DNA of 49,870 nucleotides from Deinococcus marmoris (GTDB taxonomy: Bacteria > Deinococcota > Deinococci > Deinococcales > Deinococcaceae), in the NCBI RefSeq assembly GCF_001949125.1, contig NZ_MSTI01000050.1, positions 1-49,870 of the forward strand, given 5' to 3'. A program made the position numbers and the translations under genes. The notes below the pieces were generated by a model. The model saw nothing but the letters and a program-made list of their open reading frames with translations, had not been told where the DNA came from and searched no databases. Within the stretch, counting starts at the first letter, position 1. The number at the start of each line of letters is the position of its first letter. This document shows positions 26,646 to 35,726 of this stretch, piece after piece.

Positions 26646-29189
26646 ATGCCAGATCCCTCTGAATTCTCCGGCTTCGTGCAGGTGCGCGGGGCGCGGGAAC
26701 ACAACCTCAAAGACCTCTCGCTGCGGGTGCCGCGTGACGCCCTGGTGGTGTTCACCGGGGTCTCCGGCTCGGGCAAGTCCTCGCTGGCCTTCGGGACGCT
26801 GTACGCCGAGGCGCAGCGGCGGTATCTGGAATCGGTCTCGCCGTATGCCCGCCGCCTGTTCCATCAGGTGGGTGCGCCTGATGTGGACGCTATCGAGGGT
26901 CTGCCCCCGGCAGTGGCGCTGCAACAGCAGCGAGGTGCGCCCACCGCCCGTTCCTCTGTAGGCAGCGTCACCACCCTGTCCAATCTGGTGCGGATGCTGT
27001 ACTCGCGCGCTGGGACGTATCCGCCGGGGCAGGGCATCGTCTATGCCGAGGGCTTCTCGCCCAACACCCCCGAGGGGGCCTGTCCGAACTGCCACGGTCA
27101 GGGCCGGGTCTACGAGGTCACCGAGGCTTCGATGGTTCCCGACCCGTCACTGACCATCCGTGAGCGGGCGGTGGCCGCCTGGCCGCTGGCGTGGGGCGGG
27201 CAGAACCAGCGCGACATTCTGGTGTCCCTGGGCATAGATGTGGACGTGCCGTGGCGTGAACTGCCGCCCACGACACGCGAGTGGATTCTGTTCACGGATG
27301 AGCAGCCCGTGGTGCCAGTGTATCCGGGGATGAGTCCAGAGGAGACCCGAAAAGCAGTCAAACGCAAGCTCGAACCCGGGTACATGGGCACCTTCAGCAG
27401 CGCCCGGCGACATGTCCTGCACACCTTCGCCAGCACCGAGAGCGCGTACATGAAGCGGCGGGTGCAGACCTACATGATCGCCACCGAGTGCCCGGTGTGC
27501 CACGGCAAGAGGCTGCGCCCGGAAGCCCTGGCTGTGACCTTCGCGGATTACGACATCACCGATTTCTCGCGCCTGCCGCTCAAGGAAGTGGCCGCGCTCC
27601 TGCGTCCCTATGCCGCCGGGGATAGAAACAGCGCACCTGATCAGAACCAGCCCGCGCAGGCCGTGGCCCGCCAGCGCCTGACAGAAGACCTCGTCGCCCG
27701 GCTGAACGTGCTGCTGGATCTGGGGCTGGGCTACCTGCAACTGGAGCGCTCGACGCCCACCCTCTCGCCCGGCGAGTTGCAGAGGCTGCGGCTGGCCACC
27801 CAGCTCTATTCCAACCTGTTTGGCGTGGTATACGTCCTCGATGAACCTTCCGCCGGGCTGCACCCCGCCGACACCGAGGCGCTCCTCTCGGCCCTGGGCG
27901 GTCTGAAAGCAGCGGGCAATTCGCTGTTCGTGGTGGAACACGATCTGGACGTGGTGCGCCGCGCCGACTGGATCGTGGATGTCGGGCCAGGGGCCGGGGA
28001 GGGGGGCGGAGAGATCCTTTACAGCGGGCCGCTGGAGGGACTGCGGAACGTGGAGAACTCGCGCACCGCCGAGTACCTGTTCAGGACCGCCGCCCAGAAC
28101 ACACGCCCGCCGCGCACGCCCTCCGGGTGGCTGGAACTGGGCGGCGTGACGCGCCACAACCTGCGTGACCTCAGTGTCCGTTTCCCGCTGGGCGTGCTGA
28201 CCTGCTTGACGGGCGTTTCAGGTTCGGGCAAGTCCACCCTGGTCAGCGGGGTGCTGGCGGAGACGCTGGCGGCCCACCTGGGTCAGGGCAGCGGGGATCA
28301 GGTCAATCTTTCACAGGATGAGGAAGACCTCGGAGACAGCCAGGCACCCGTCACCACCGCGCACCTGGGAGGGGACGTGGCCTCGATCTCACGACTGGTG
28401 CAGGTGGACCAGAAGCCGATTGGGCGCACGCCCAGAAGCAATATGGCCACCTACACCGGGCTGTTCGATCACGTCCGAAAGCTGTTTGCTGCCACACCGC
28501 TGGCCCGTGGGCGTGGCTACGGTGCAGGCCGCTTTTCCTTCAATGTCAAGGGTGGGCGCTGCGAACACTGTCAGGGCGAGGGCTGGGTGATGGTGGAGCT
28601 GCTCTTCCTGCCCAGCGTCTACGCGCCGTGTCCGGTATGCCACGGGGCGCGCTACAACGCCGAGACCCTGGAAGTTCAGTACCAGGGGCGCAACGTCGCC
28701 GAAGTGCTGGGCATGACGGTGGATCTGGCCTGGGATTTCTTCAAGGGTGACGCAGCGGTGTTCCGCAGCTTAGACACCCTGCGGGAAGTGGGGCTGGGTT
28801 ACCTGCGGCTGGGGCAACCCGCCACCGAACTCTCGGGCGGCGAGGCGCAGCGCATCAAGCTGGCCACCGAGTTGCAGCGCGCTGGACGCGGACAGACGCT
28901 CTATATCCTGGACGAACCCACCACTGGCCTGCACCCCGCCGACGTGGAGAGACTCGCCCTCCAGCTTGATCGTCTGGTCGCTGCCGGGCACACCGTGATC
29001 ACGGTAGAACACGACATGCAACTGGTGGTGGGCAGCGACTGGGTGATCGACATCGGACCCGGCGCAGGGGATGAGGGCGGCCTGATTGTCGCGCAGGGTC
29101 CGCCTCTTAAGGTGGCGCGGGCGAAGAACAGCCGAACTGCTCCTTACCTGGCGCAGGCCCTCGGCAAAGTGGAGCTTGCAGGGAGCTGA
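26646..29189 (+). CDS. uvrA2: UvrA2-type excinuclease ABC subunit A paralogue
   Basis: The 847-residue protein is a tandem ABC ATPase of the UvrA family, shorter than housekeeping UvrA (about 940 or more). First module: Walker [11 protein letters not shown] (about 38-47), zinc cysteines CPNCHG (about 145) and CPVCHG (about 281), signature [12 protein letters not shown] (about 373), DEPSAGLHP. Second module: [10 protein letters not shown] (about 521), CEHCQGEG and CPVCHG (about 638 and 661), signature [12 protein letters not shown] (about 728), DEPTTGLHP. The shorter length and LSPGE signature fit the UvrA2/drug-tolerance class, which usually lacks a UvrB-binding domain. Start at ATG 26646 was preferred to 26520 because the conserved N-terminus begins there. 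It stands alone, without uvrB or an exporter. Confidence 0.9.
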   Translation: MPDPSEFSGFVQVRGAREHNLKDLSLRVPRDALVVFTGVSGSGKSSLAFGTLYAEAQRRYLESVSPYARRLFHQVGAPDVDAIEGLPPAVALQQQRGAPTARSSVGSVTTLSNLVRMLYSRAGTYPPGQGIVYAEGFSPNTPEGACPNCHGQGRVYEVTEASMVPDPSLTIRERAVAAWPLAWGGQNQRDILVSLGIDVDVPWRELPPTTREWILFTDEQPVVPVYPGMSPEETRKAVKRKLEPGYMGTFSSARRHVLHTFASTESAYMKRRVQTYMIATECPVCHGKRLRPEALAVTFADYDITDFSRLPLKEVAALLRPYAAGDRNSAPDQNQPAQAVARQRLTEDLVARLNVLLDLGLGYLQLERSTPTLSPGELQRLRLATQLYSNLFGVVYVLDEPSAGLHPADTEALLSALGGLKAAGNSLFVVEHDLDVVRRADWIVDVGPGAGEGGGEILYSGPLEGLRNVENSRTAEYLFRTAAQNTRPPRTPSGWLELGGVTRHNLRDLSVRFPLGVLTCLTGVSGSGKSTLVSGVLAETLAAHLGQGSGDQVNLSQDEEDLGDSQAPVTTAHLGGDVASISRLVQVDQKPIGRTPRSNMATYTGLFDHVRKLFAATPLARGRGYGAGRFSFNVKGGRCEHCQGEGWVMVELLFLPSVYAPCPVCHGARYNAETLEVQYQGRNVAEVLGMTVDLAWDFFKGDAAVFRSLDTLREVGLGYLRLGQPATELSGGEAQRIKLATELQRAGRGQTLYILDEPTTGLHPADVERLALQLDRLVAAGHTVITVEHDMQLVVGSDWVIDIGPGAGDEGGLIVAQGPPLKVARAKNSRTAPYLAQALGKVELAGS

Positions 29190-29563
29190 GGCAACGCATC
29201 CCATAGGCTGGGCGACACCTGCCCGCTCCGAAGGCCCGATCGGGGTCCTTGAATGGCCTCTGGTTGAGCTGTACCTGGGGAATGCCGCTCCGCAACAGTT
29301 CGGGCACGCTGTCGTGCATCAGGTGCAGGGGAGATGTCTTCCCCTTCGCGCGATTCGGGCAGCGTGGCCCGAATTGACGGTCTGGCGCGCTTCTTCACCC
29401 CTTTCGGTTGCTGGAGGAGTATCTTCCCAGGGTGCATCCCGCCACATTCCTGGATCTGGCCCCACCACGACGTTTTCTGTGCCCATCCGTCCTGTCAGTT
29501 TGCCCGTCCCTTGCCCAGTCCTGCGCGCCCGTCTACAGCGGGCGAACTTCCCACGGCACCCGC
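29190..29563. other. Intergenic, no gene recognised
   Basis: This stretch lies between uvrA2 and element D. No terminator, RNA or reading frame with recognisable content was found. Confidence 0.35.
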
Positions 29564-29566
29564 TTA

Positions 29567-29698
29567 TACGGACTCCGATTAGAGGGTGTTGAAAACACCT
29601 GGAATCCGAGCGGAGCGAGCAGGAGAAAAACGGGTTCTGGGCGTGGAGTGGAGGATCGGCGCTGTTCCGATTCCTGCACGAAACAAACGGAATCCGTA
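29567..29698 (+). mobile_element. Miniature inverted-repeat element, copy D
   Basis: This copy carries TACGGACTCCGATT at the left, the perfect palindrome GGTGTTGAAAACACC, AGGAGAAAAACGGGTT, and CGGAATCCGTA at the right. Perfect TTA duplications flank it (29564-29566 and 29699-29701). It ends only 14 bp before the start of the permease gene, so any promoter of that operon must lie in or before the element. Confidence 0.92.
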
Positions 29699-29712
29699 TT
29701 ACTGGGGCAAAC

Positions 29713-30603
29713 TTGACCGCACTGCCGACTGCCCCAGCAGCCCGCGCTTCAAAGCCGCGTTCAGTGGCCTGGAGACGCTTCTCCCGCGATAAGGCCGCCC
29801 TGCTGGGCCTGGTCCTGTGCAGTCTGATCATTCTGGCCGCCTTGCTGGCCCCCTGGATTGCGCCGCATGATCCCAATTTCCAGTTCCCGGACGGCATCTC
29901 GCTGGAAGGGGCACCCCAGCCGCCAGGAACGGCCTTTCTGCTCGGAACTGATCTGCTGGGCCGGGACCTGCTTTCGCGGCTGCTGTGGGGGGCGCGGGCC
30001 TCGCTCCTGGTGGGCATCGTCGCCAACGGCATTGCCGTCGTGATTGGCGTGTTCCTGGGGGCGCTGGGGGGAATGGGACGCGGATTGATCGGCACGCTGA
30101 TCATGCGTTTTACCGACGTGATGATGGCCTTTCCGGTTTTGCTTCTTGCCATTGCCCTCACGGCGGTGCTGCGGCCCAGCCTGTGGATCGTGACGCTGGT
30201 GATCGCGCTGCTCAACTGGGTGGCGGTGGCGCGGGTGATCTACGCCCAGGTGATCTCGCTGCGTGAACGCGAGTTCGTGGAGGCGGCCCAGGCCGTTGGG
30301 GCCTCAGGTAGCCGCATCCTGTACAGGCATATCGTGCCCCACCTGCTGCCCACCGCGCTGGTCTGGGGTTCGCTGGGCATCGGCACCACCGTGCTGCTGG
30401 AGGCCACCCTGTCCTTTCTGGGCGTGGGCGTGCAACCGCCGACCCCCAGTTGGGGCGGCATCATCAACGAGTCGCAGAGTTACCTGACCACCGCGCCGTG
30501 GCTCGTGCTGTTTCCCGGCGCGGCCATTCTGGTCACCTCATTGGGTTTCAATCTGCTGGGCGAGGGCCTGCGTGACGCCCTCGATCCCAACGGGGCGAAC
30601 TGA
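29713..30603 (+). CDS. DppC-type peptide/nickel/amide ABC permease
   Basis: The 296-residue membrane protein matches the DppC/OppC group: a cytoplasmic leader with WRRFSRDKAALLGL, the TDLLGRDLLSRLLWGAR signature of this family, and the EAA loop EFVEAAQAVGASGSRILYRH. It starts at a TTG at 29713 with a poor Shine-Dalgarno. No ATG or GTG lies early in the gene, and the frame stays open back into element D, so the original 5' end may have been altered by the insertion. It is the first gene of a dppC-dppB-binding-protein-amidase run. No DppD/DppF ATPase is present nearby. Confidence 0.87.
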   Translation: MTALPTAPAARASKPRSVAWRRFSRDKAALLGLVLCSLIILAALLAPWIAPHDPNFQFPDGISLEGAPQPPGTAFLLGTDLLGRDLLSRLLWGARASLLVGIVANGIAVVIGVFLGALGGMGRGLIGTLIMRFTDVMMAFPVLLLAIALTAVLRPSLWIVTLVIALLNWVAVARVIYAQVISLREREFVEAAQAVGASGSRILYRHIVPHLLPTALVWGSLGIGTTVLLEATLSFLGVGVQPPTPSWGGIINESQSYLTTAPWLVLFPGAAILVTSLGFNLLGEGLRDALDPNGAN

Positions 30604-31523
30604 TGCTGACTTTCACGGTGTCGCGCGTCTTGCAAAGTCTGGGCGTGCTACTTGTGGCTTCGGTCTTCACCTTCAGCCTGATTTTCCTGCTGCCCGCCGA
30701 TCCTGCCCGACTGGTGGCCGGGCCGAGCGCCAGCGTACAGACGGTCAACAGCATCCGGCGGGAGCTGGGACTGGACCGGCCCTTCGTCGCGCAGTACGCG
30801 CTGTACCTGACCCATCTGCTGCGGGGCGATCTGGGGCGTTCCTACAAGCAGCAGACGGCGGTGCGCCCGCTGATCGCCTCGCGGGTCTGGCCCACCTTTC
30901 AGCTCATGCTGGGGGCCGTGGCGCTGGAACTGTTGCTGGGGCTGCCGCTGGGCATCTGGGCGGCGCTGAGGCGTGGGCGCTGGCCGGACCGGCTGGTGAT
31001 GGGGTTCGCCTTCCTGGGGGCGTCCGCGCCGCAGTTCTGGCTGGGCCTGAGTCTGGTGTACCTGCTGGCTTACGGGCTGAATCTGTTTCCGCTGGGCGGC
31101 TACGGCGGCCTCTCGCACCTGTTTCTGCCCGCCCTGACGCTGGGCCTCGGTGGGGCCGGGTGGTACGCCCGCGTCATCCGCTCCAGTCTGCTGGAAGTGC
31201 TGGCGCGCGATTACGTGCGCACCGCCCGCGCCAAGGGGCTGTCGCAGAGCCGGGTGGTGGTACGCCACGCGCTGCGCAATGCCGCCTCGCCCATCATCAG
31301 CATGATCGGCCTGGACATCGGCGTCTTCATGGGCGGGGTGGTGGTGGTGGAGAGTGTTTTCGGCTGGCCGGGCCTGGGCCGACTGGTCTGGGACGCCATC
31401 CGCGTGGTGGACATTCCCGTCATTGTCGGCGTGGTGATCTTCAGCGCGGTGGTGATCACCCTGGCCAACCTGCTCGCCGATCTCGTGCAGCTCGCCCTCG
31501 ATCCCCGGATTCGCTACTCGTGA
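30603..31523 (+). CDS. DppB-type peptide/nickel/amide ABC permease
   Basis: The 306-residue membrane protein matches DppB/OppB: FTFSLIFLLPADPARLVAGP at the N-terminus, LGLDRPFVAQYALYLTHLLRG, the EAA loop DYVRTARAKGLSQSRVVVRH, and VVVVESVFGWPGLGRL. It begins at the ATG of a TGATG overlap with the DppC gene, so the two halves of the channel are translated in step. The order C then B is reversed relative to the common dppABCDF order. Confidence 0.9.
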   Translation: MLTFTVSRVLQSLGVLLVASVFTFSLIFLLPADPARLVAGPSASVQTVNSIRRELGLDRPFVAQYALYLTHLLRGDLGRSYKQQTAVRPLIASRVWPTFQLMLGAVALELLLGLPLGIWAALRRGRWPDRLVMGFAFLGASAPQFWLGLSLVYLLAYGLNLFPLGGYGGLSHLFLPALTLGLGGAGWYARVIRSSLLEVLARDYVRTARAKGLSQSRVVVRHALRNAASPIISMIGLDIGVFMGGVVVVESVFGWPGLGRLVWDAIRVVDIPVIVGVVIFSAVVITLANLLADLVQLALDPRIRYS

Positions 31524-31575
31524 TGTTGTGCTGGAAATTCTGGTGCTGCACGTTCTTTCGCTGGAAAGGAGAGCC

Positions 31576-33198
31576 ATGAAAAGATTCACCGGACAGTCGC
31601 TGATGGGTTCGTCGCTGCTTGGCCTGACACTGCTTCTCGGAACCGCCCACGCCGCGCCTCAGCAGGGCGGCAGCATCACGGTCTCATACAAGGATGACGT
31701 GACCACCCTGGACCCCGCCGTCGGTTACGACTACCAGAACTGGCCGATGGAGAAGATGGTCTTCGACGCCCTGCTGGACTACACCCCCGGCGGAACCACG
31801 CTGACACCGCGTCTGGCCGCCAAAATGCCCGACGTCTCCAAGGACGGCAAGACCTACACCTTCACCCTGCGAAAAGGCGTGAAGTTCCACAATGGCCGGG
31901 TCATGACTGCCGACGACGTGAAGTACAGCCTGGAACGGGTGCTTGATCCCAAGACCAAGAGTCCGGGCCAGAGTTTCTACACCGACATCGCTGGCGCGCA
32001 GGCGTTCGTGGACGGCAAGGCCAAGGCCGTTTCGGGCATCGCCGTGCTGGCCCCCGACAGGGTCAAGATCACGCTGAACGCCCCGAATGCCGCCTTCCTG
32101 AACATCATGGCGATGAATTTCGCGTTCATCGTGCCTAAAGAGGCCGTGGCGAAGGCCGGAGAGGATTTCGGACATCAACCCGTCGGCACTGGACCATTCA
32201 AGCTGAAATCCTGGGTGAGCGGCCAGCAGCTTCAATTCGAGCGCAACCCGAACTACTTCATGGCGGGTATGCCGTATCTGGATGGGGTCACGGTCAAGGT
32301 GGGGCTGGATCCTAGCGTCGCCTACCTCAGCCTCCAGCGCGGCGAGATCGACCTGCTCGGTGACGGCATTCCGCCCGCGCAGTTTCTCCAGGTGACGCGC
32401 GATCCCAAGCTCAAGGCCAACGTGTTTTCCAAGACGTCGGTCAACACGACCTATCTCAGCCTGAACACGGGCGTCGGCCCACTCAAGGACGTGCGGGTGC
32501 GTCAGGCCATCAACATGGCCATCGACAAGACCAAGATCCTGCGGATCATCAACGGACGCGGTGTGGTGGCGCGGGGCGTTCTGCCGCCGCTGATGCCCGG
32601 CTACGATAAGGCCGAGGCGGGCTACGCCTACGATCCAGCCAAGGCCAAGGCGCTGCTGGCGGCAGCCGGATTCAAAAACGGCTTCGAGACTATCCTCTAC
32701 ACCACTTCCACCGATCCCAACCCGCGCATCGCCCAGAGCATCCAGCAGGATCTGGCGCAGATCGGCGTGAAGGTGCAGCTCAAGAGCCTCGCCCAGAGCA
32801 GCGTGATCGACGCGGCCAGCACGCCCAAAACCGCTGCAATGGTCTGGTCAGGGGGACTGGCCTGGACGCAGGATTACCCGGACCCCAGCGACTTCTACTG
32901 GCCGATCCTGTCGTGCCGCAGCGCCGTGCAGGGCGGCTGGAACTGGCCCTTCGTGTGCGACAAGGCACTGGACGCCCGCGCCGGGAAGGCCGACCGGATG
33001 GTTGCGCCTGCCCAGCAGGCCGCCCGCCTGAAGGAGTACGCCAGCATCTTCGCGGCCCTGAACAAGCAGGCGGTGTGGGTGCCGGTGTTCCACGAGGTGC
33101 GCTACACCATGAAGTCCGACCGACTCGTGGGCGGCGTGGACGACCTGCTCGACCCGACGCATTTCATCAATTACGAGCGTCTCTCAGTCAAGAAGTAA
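31576..33198 (+). CDS. Family 5 ABC substrate-binding protein (peptide/amide type)
   Basis: The 540-residue precursor starts at an ATG after AAAGGAGAG and has a signal peptide (MKRFTGQSLMGSSLLGLTLL, then GTAHA-AP). SBP_bac_5 features follow: ITVSYKDDVTTLDPAVGYDY, TFTLRKGVKFHNGRVMTADD, and QPVGTGPFKL. It delivers ligand to the two permeases before it. Family members bind oligopeptides, nickel, glutathione or small amides. The amidase gene that follows suggests an amide or a compound releasing one. The TAA stop (33196-33198) is also the left target triplet of element E. Confidence 0.88.
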   Translation: MKRFTGQSLMGSSLLGLTLLLGTAHAAPQQGGSITVSYKDDVTTLDPAVGYDYQNWPMEKMVFDALLDYTPGGTTLTPRLAAKMPDVSKDGKTYTFTLRKGVKFHNGRVMTADDVKYSLERVLDPKTKSPGQSFYTDIAGAQAFVDGKAKAVSGIAVLAPDRVKITLNAPNAAFLNIMAMNFAFIVPKEAVAKAGEDFGHQPVGTGPFKLKSWVSGQQLQFERNPNYFMAGMPYLDGVTVKVGLDPSVAYLSLQRGEIDLLGDGIPPAQFLQVTRDPKLKANVFSKTSVNTTYLSLNTGVGPLKDVRVRQAINMAIDKTKILRIINGRGVVARGVLPPLMPGYDKAEAGYAYDPAKAKALLAAAGFKNGFETILYTTSTDPNPRIAQSIQQDLAQIGVKVQLKSLAQSSVIDAASTPKTAAMVWSGGLAWTQDYPDPSDFYWPILSCRSAVQGGWNWPFVCDKALDARAGKADRMVAPAQQAARLKEYASIFAALNKQAVWVPVFHEVRYTMKSDRLVGGVDDLLDPTHFINYERLSVKK

Positions 33199-33333
33199 TA
33201 CGGACTCCGATGAGAAGGTGTTGAAAACACCTGAAAATCCGAGCAGAGCGAGAAGGAGAAAAACGGGTTCCGGGCGTGGAGTGGAGGGATCGGCGCTGTT
33301 CCGATTCCTGCCGCGTTACAAACGGAATTCGTA
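33199..33333 (+). mobile_element. Miniature inverted-repeat element, copy E, inside an operon
   Basis: The copy is well preserved, with ends TACGGACTCCGATG and CGGAATTCGTA and the GGTGTTGAAAACACC palindrome. Flanking triplets are TAA (33196-33198) and TAG (33334-33336). The left triplet is the stop codon of the binding-protein gene; the right one runs straight into the AGGAGGAGG ribosome-binding site of the amidase gene. Confidence 0.9.
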
Positions 33334-33334
33334 T

Positions 33335-33343
33335 AGGAGGAGG
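33335..33343 (+). promoter_or_regulatory. Ribosome-binding site abutting element E
   Basis: AGGAGGAGG lies 6 nt before the GTG at 33350 and decides that start. It begins inside the right-hand flanking triplet of the element. Confidence 0.7.
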
Positions 33344-33349
33344 ATTCCA

Positions 33350-34279
33350 GTGACAAATAGACCCAAATGCACCATCCACGACCACCATTACGGCTGGGAC
33401 AACAGCCTGCCCCCCGCGCTGGAAGTCGAGAGCGGCGAGACCATCGAATTCGAGGTCATCGACTCTGGCGGCGGTCAGTTCACGCCCGCGTCCACCTCCT
33501 CAGATGTGACGGCGCTGGACTTCTCGAAGATCAATCCGGTGACTGGCCCGGTCTACGTGCATGGGGCGGAGCCGGGCGACGCGTTGCAGGTCGACATTCT
33601 GGAATTCCGGCCCTCGGGTTTCGGCTGGACGGCCATCATTCCCGGCTTCGGCCTGCTGGCAGATGAATTCGCTGATCCTTACCTCAAGCTGTGGCAGTAC
33701 AGCGACTCCTCGGCGGAGTTCCTGCCGGGCATCCGGGTGCCGGTGCGGCCCTTCCCCGGTACCATCGGCAACGCGCCCGCCGAGGCTGGGCCACACTCGA
33801 TTGTGCCGCCCCGGGCTGTGGGCGGCAACATGGACATTCGTGACCTGACGGCGGGGTCCACCCTGCATCTGCCGGTGGCCGTACCCGGCGCACTGTTCTC
33901 GGTGGGTGACACCCACGCGGCCCAGGGTGACGGCGAGGTCTGCGGCACCGCCATCGAATCGGCCATGCACGTGACGCTGCGCTTCACCCTGAAGAAAGCA
34001 GCACACCTGAAAACGCCGCGTTTCTCGACACCCGGCCCCGTCACAGGCCACATTGATCGGGCGGGCTATCAGGTCACCACTGGGATTGGCCCGGACCTGT
34101 ACGCCGCCGCACAGGACGCCACCCGCTCGATGGTGGATTTCATGACTGGCGAGTATGGCCTGTCACCGCAGGAAGCTTATCTGCTGTGCAGTGTGGCAGC
34201 GGACCTGCGGATCAGCGAGATCGTGGACGCTCCCAACTGGCTGGTCAGCCTGTACCTGCCCAGGAGCATCTTCATCTAG
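33350..34279 (+). CDS. Acetamidase/formamidase family amidohydrolase
   Basis: The 309-residue protein is of the FmdA/AmdA family, which hydrolyses formamide, acetamide or similar small amides to ammonia and the acid. Visible family parts are IHDHHYGWDNSLPP at the N-terminus, TGPVYVHGAEPGDALQVDIL, VGGNMDIRDLTAGSTLHLPV, and SVGDTHAAQGDGEVCGTAIE, which holds the probable metal and active-site residues. It starts at a GTG after a very strong AGGAGGAGG. The upstream peptide-type transporter genes suggest uptake of the substrate. Length is close to the shorter members of the family. Confidence 0.88.
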   Translation: MTNRPKCTIHDHHYGWDNSLPPALEVESGETIEFEVIDSGGGQFTPASTSSDVTALDFSKINPVTGPVYVHGAEPGDALQVDILEFRPSGFGWTAIIPGFGLLADEFADPYLKLWQYSDSSAEFLPGIRVPVRPFPGTIGNAPAEAGPHSIVPPRAVGGNMDIRDLTAGSTLHLPVAVPGALFSVGDTHAAQGDGEVCGTAIESAMHVTLRFTLKKAAHLKTPRFSTPGPVTGHIDRAGYQVTTGIGPDLYAAAQDATRSMVDFMTGEYGLSPQEAYLLCSVAADLRISEIVDAPNWLVSLYLPRSIFI

Positions 34280-34374
34280 AGCGGGTTTTAAAAGGCTCAG
34301 GCAGCGGGTTCCAGGCGGCGCAATATGGGCTGGATGTCCGCAAGGTAGAACCAGGTCTCTGTCGCTTGGGGCAC

Positions 34375-34568
34375 TACGGATTCCGTCTGTAACGCGGCAG
34401 GGATCGGAACAGCGCCGATCCCTCCACTCCACGCCCGCAACCCGTTTTTCTCCTTCTCGCTCTCGTCATGAACAGACGCCCATGAGAACACTCTTCCTCT
34501 GCGTCGCAGCTCTGCGAGTCCCACTCGGATTTCTGGGTGTTTTCAACACCTTCTCATCGGAGTCCGTA
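34375..34568 (-). mobile_element. Miniature inverted-repeat element, copy F, with a 60-bp insertion
   Basis: The ends TACGGATTCCGTCTG and CGGAGTCCGTA and all main blocks are present, but about 60 bp are inserted between TTCTCGCTC and CTCGGATTTC (roughly 34463-34525). Flanking triplets are CAC (34372-34374) and TTA (34569-34571). The TTA is the TAA stop of the truncated kdpD gene on the minus strand. The element fills the gap between two convergent genes. Confidence 0.88.
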
Positions 34569-35726
34569 TTAATCGCGGCTGATTACATGCACGTCCACAT
34601 TGCGCGTACCGCTCAGCACCCGCTTGATGATGTCGCCGCGCCACAGTTCGGCCCAGCGCGAGCGGCTGGTCTCGCCCATCACCACCTGGGTGGCCCGCGA
34701 GAGTTGGACGTAACCGATCAGAGCGGCGGCCACCCCCGCCTCGCCGCCCAGCACTTCAAACTGGCCGCCCAGCGCCACCGTCAGGGCGCGGTAGGTGTCC
34801 AGCAGGCGCGATTGCTCGGGCGTGATGCGTGGGCCACGGATCGTCACCACATGCAGCGCCGCGTGGAGCCGCGCGGCCAGTTGCCCGCCTCTGCGGATCA
34901 GGCGCGCGGCGCTTTCCTCGGCAGCGATGGCCACCACCACGACTTCCTGCACACCGGGGCTGCCGGGCGGCGCACCCTGCTCCACCACGCTCGCCACCTG
35001 CCGCAATGCAATTTCGCGCAGCGCGATCAGGTTGGGTGACGTAAAGAAGTTACCCAGCGCCTGATCAATCTTCTCAGGGCCGTAGACGTGGCCTGCCTTC
35101 AGCCGGGCGCGCAGGTCATGCGGCGTCAGGTCCACCAGCACCAGCTCGGTGGCCGCACGCAGCACGGCGTCGGGAATCCGCTCACGCACGCGCACGCCGG
35201 TCAGCCGGGCCACGGTGTCGTTCAGCGATTCCAGATGCTGCACGTTGACGGTGGACAGGACGGTGATGCCTGCCGCAAGCAAGACCTCCACATCTTGCCA
35301 GCGTTTCTGACGTTCGCTGCCGGGGGCATTGGTGTGGGCCAGCTCGTCCACCAGCACCACGGCTGGGCGGCGGACGAGCAGGCCGTCCACGTCCAGTTCG
35401 GTCAGTTCGGTGCCTCCGTAAGCAGTGACGCGGCGTGGGAAGATGGGCAGCCCCTCGGCGGCGCGGATGGTCTCGGCGCGTCCATGTGTTTCCAGCACGC
35501 CGATCAGGACGTCTTCACCCTTCTCCAGCCGCTCGCGCAGTTCGCCCAGGGCGCGGTAGGTCTTGCCGACGCCCGCCGCCATGCCGATGAACACCTTGTG
35601 GACGCCGCGCGCGGGGGCGGCGTTCTCGGCCTGTCCGGGAAGGATCAGCCGCTGGGGAGAGCGCTCGGCAGAAGATGGCTCGGCGTCCGGCATGGCGTCA
35701 GCGTCCGGTGCCGGGGGCTGCCGCAT
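34569..35726 (-). CDS. kdpD: KdpD N-terminal half (KdpD domain plus USP domain, no kinase)
   Basis: The 385-residue protein has the KdpD ATP-binding domain with Walker A GMAAGVGKT (48-56) and Walker B AVVLVDELAHTN (about 122-133), followed by a universal-stress-protein-like domain (about 255-380). It then ends: the four membrane segments and histidine kinase of full KdpD (about 890 residues) are absent. It is the last gene of the kdp operon and overlaps kdpC by 29 bp; an alternative ATG at 35693 would start just after the kdpC stop. A separate kinase gene diverges from the operon at 40384. In full KdpD this region modulates signalling, so a trans-acting sensor role is inferred. The stop codon coincides with the TNA triplet of element F. 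Confidence 0.9.
   Translation of the reverse strand: MRQPPAPDADAMPDAEPSSAERSPQRLILPGQAENAAPARGVHKVFIGMAAGVGKTYRALGELRERLEKGEDVLIGVLETHGRAETIRAAEGLPIFPRRVTAYGGTELTELDVDGLLVRRPAVVLVDELAHTNAPGSERQKRWQDVEVLLAAGITVLSTVNVQHLESLNDTVARLTGVRVRERIPDAVLRAATELVLVDLTPHDLRARLKAGHVYGPEKIDQALGNFFTSPNLIALREIALRQVASVVEQGAPPGSPGVQEVVVVAIAAEESAARLIRRGGQLAARLHAALHVVTIRGPRITPEQSRLLDTYRALTVALGGQFEVLGGEAGVAAALIGYVQLSRATQVVMGETSRSRWAELWRGDIIKRVLSGTRNVDVHVISRD

Noticed and set aside
534..34568. Reading the repeated 134-bp units as a CRISPR array or as ordinary terminators
   Set aside because: Copies are far apart, in both orientations, with TNA duplications and terminal inverted repeats, and have no spacer pattern or T tract.
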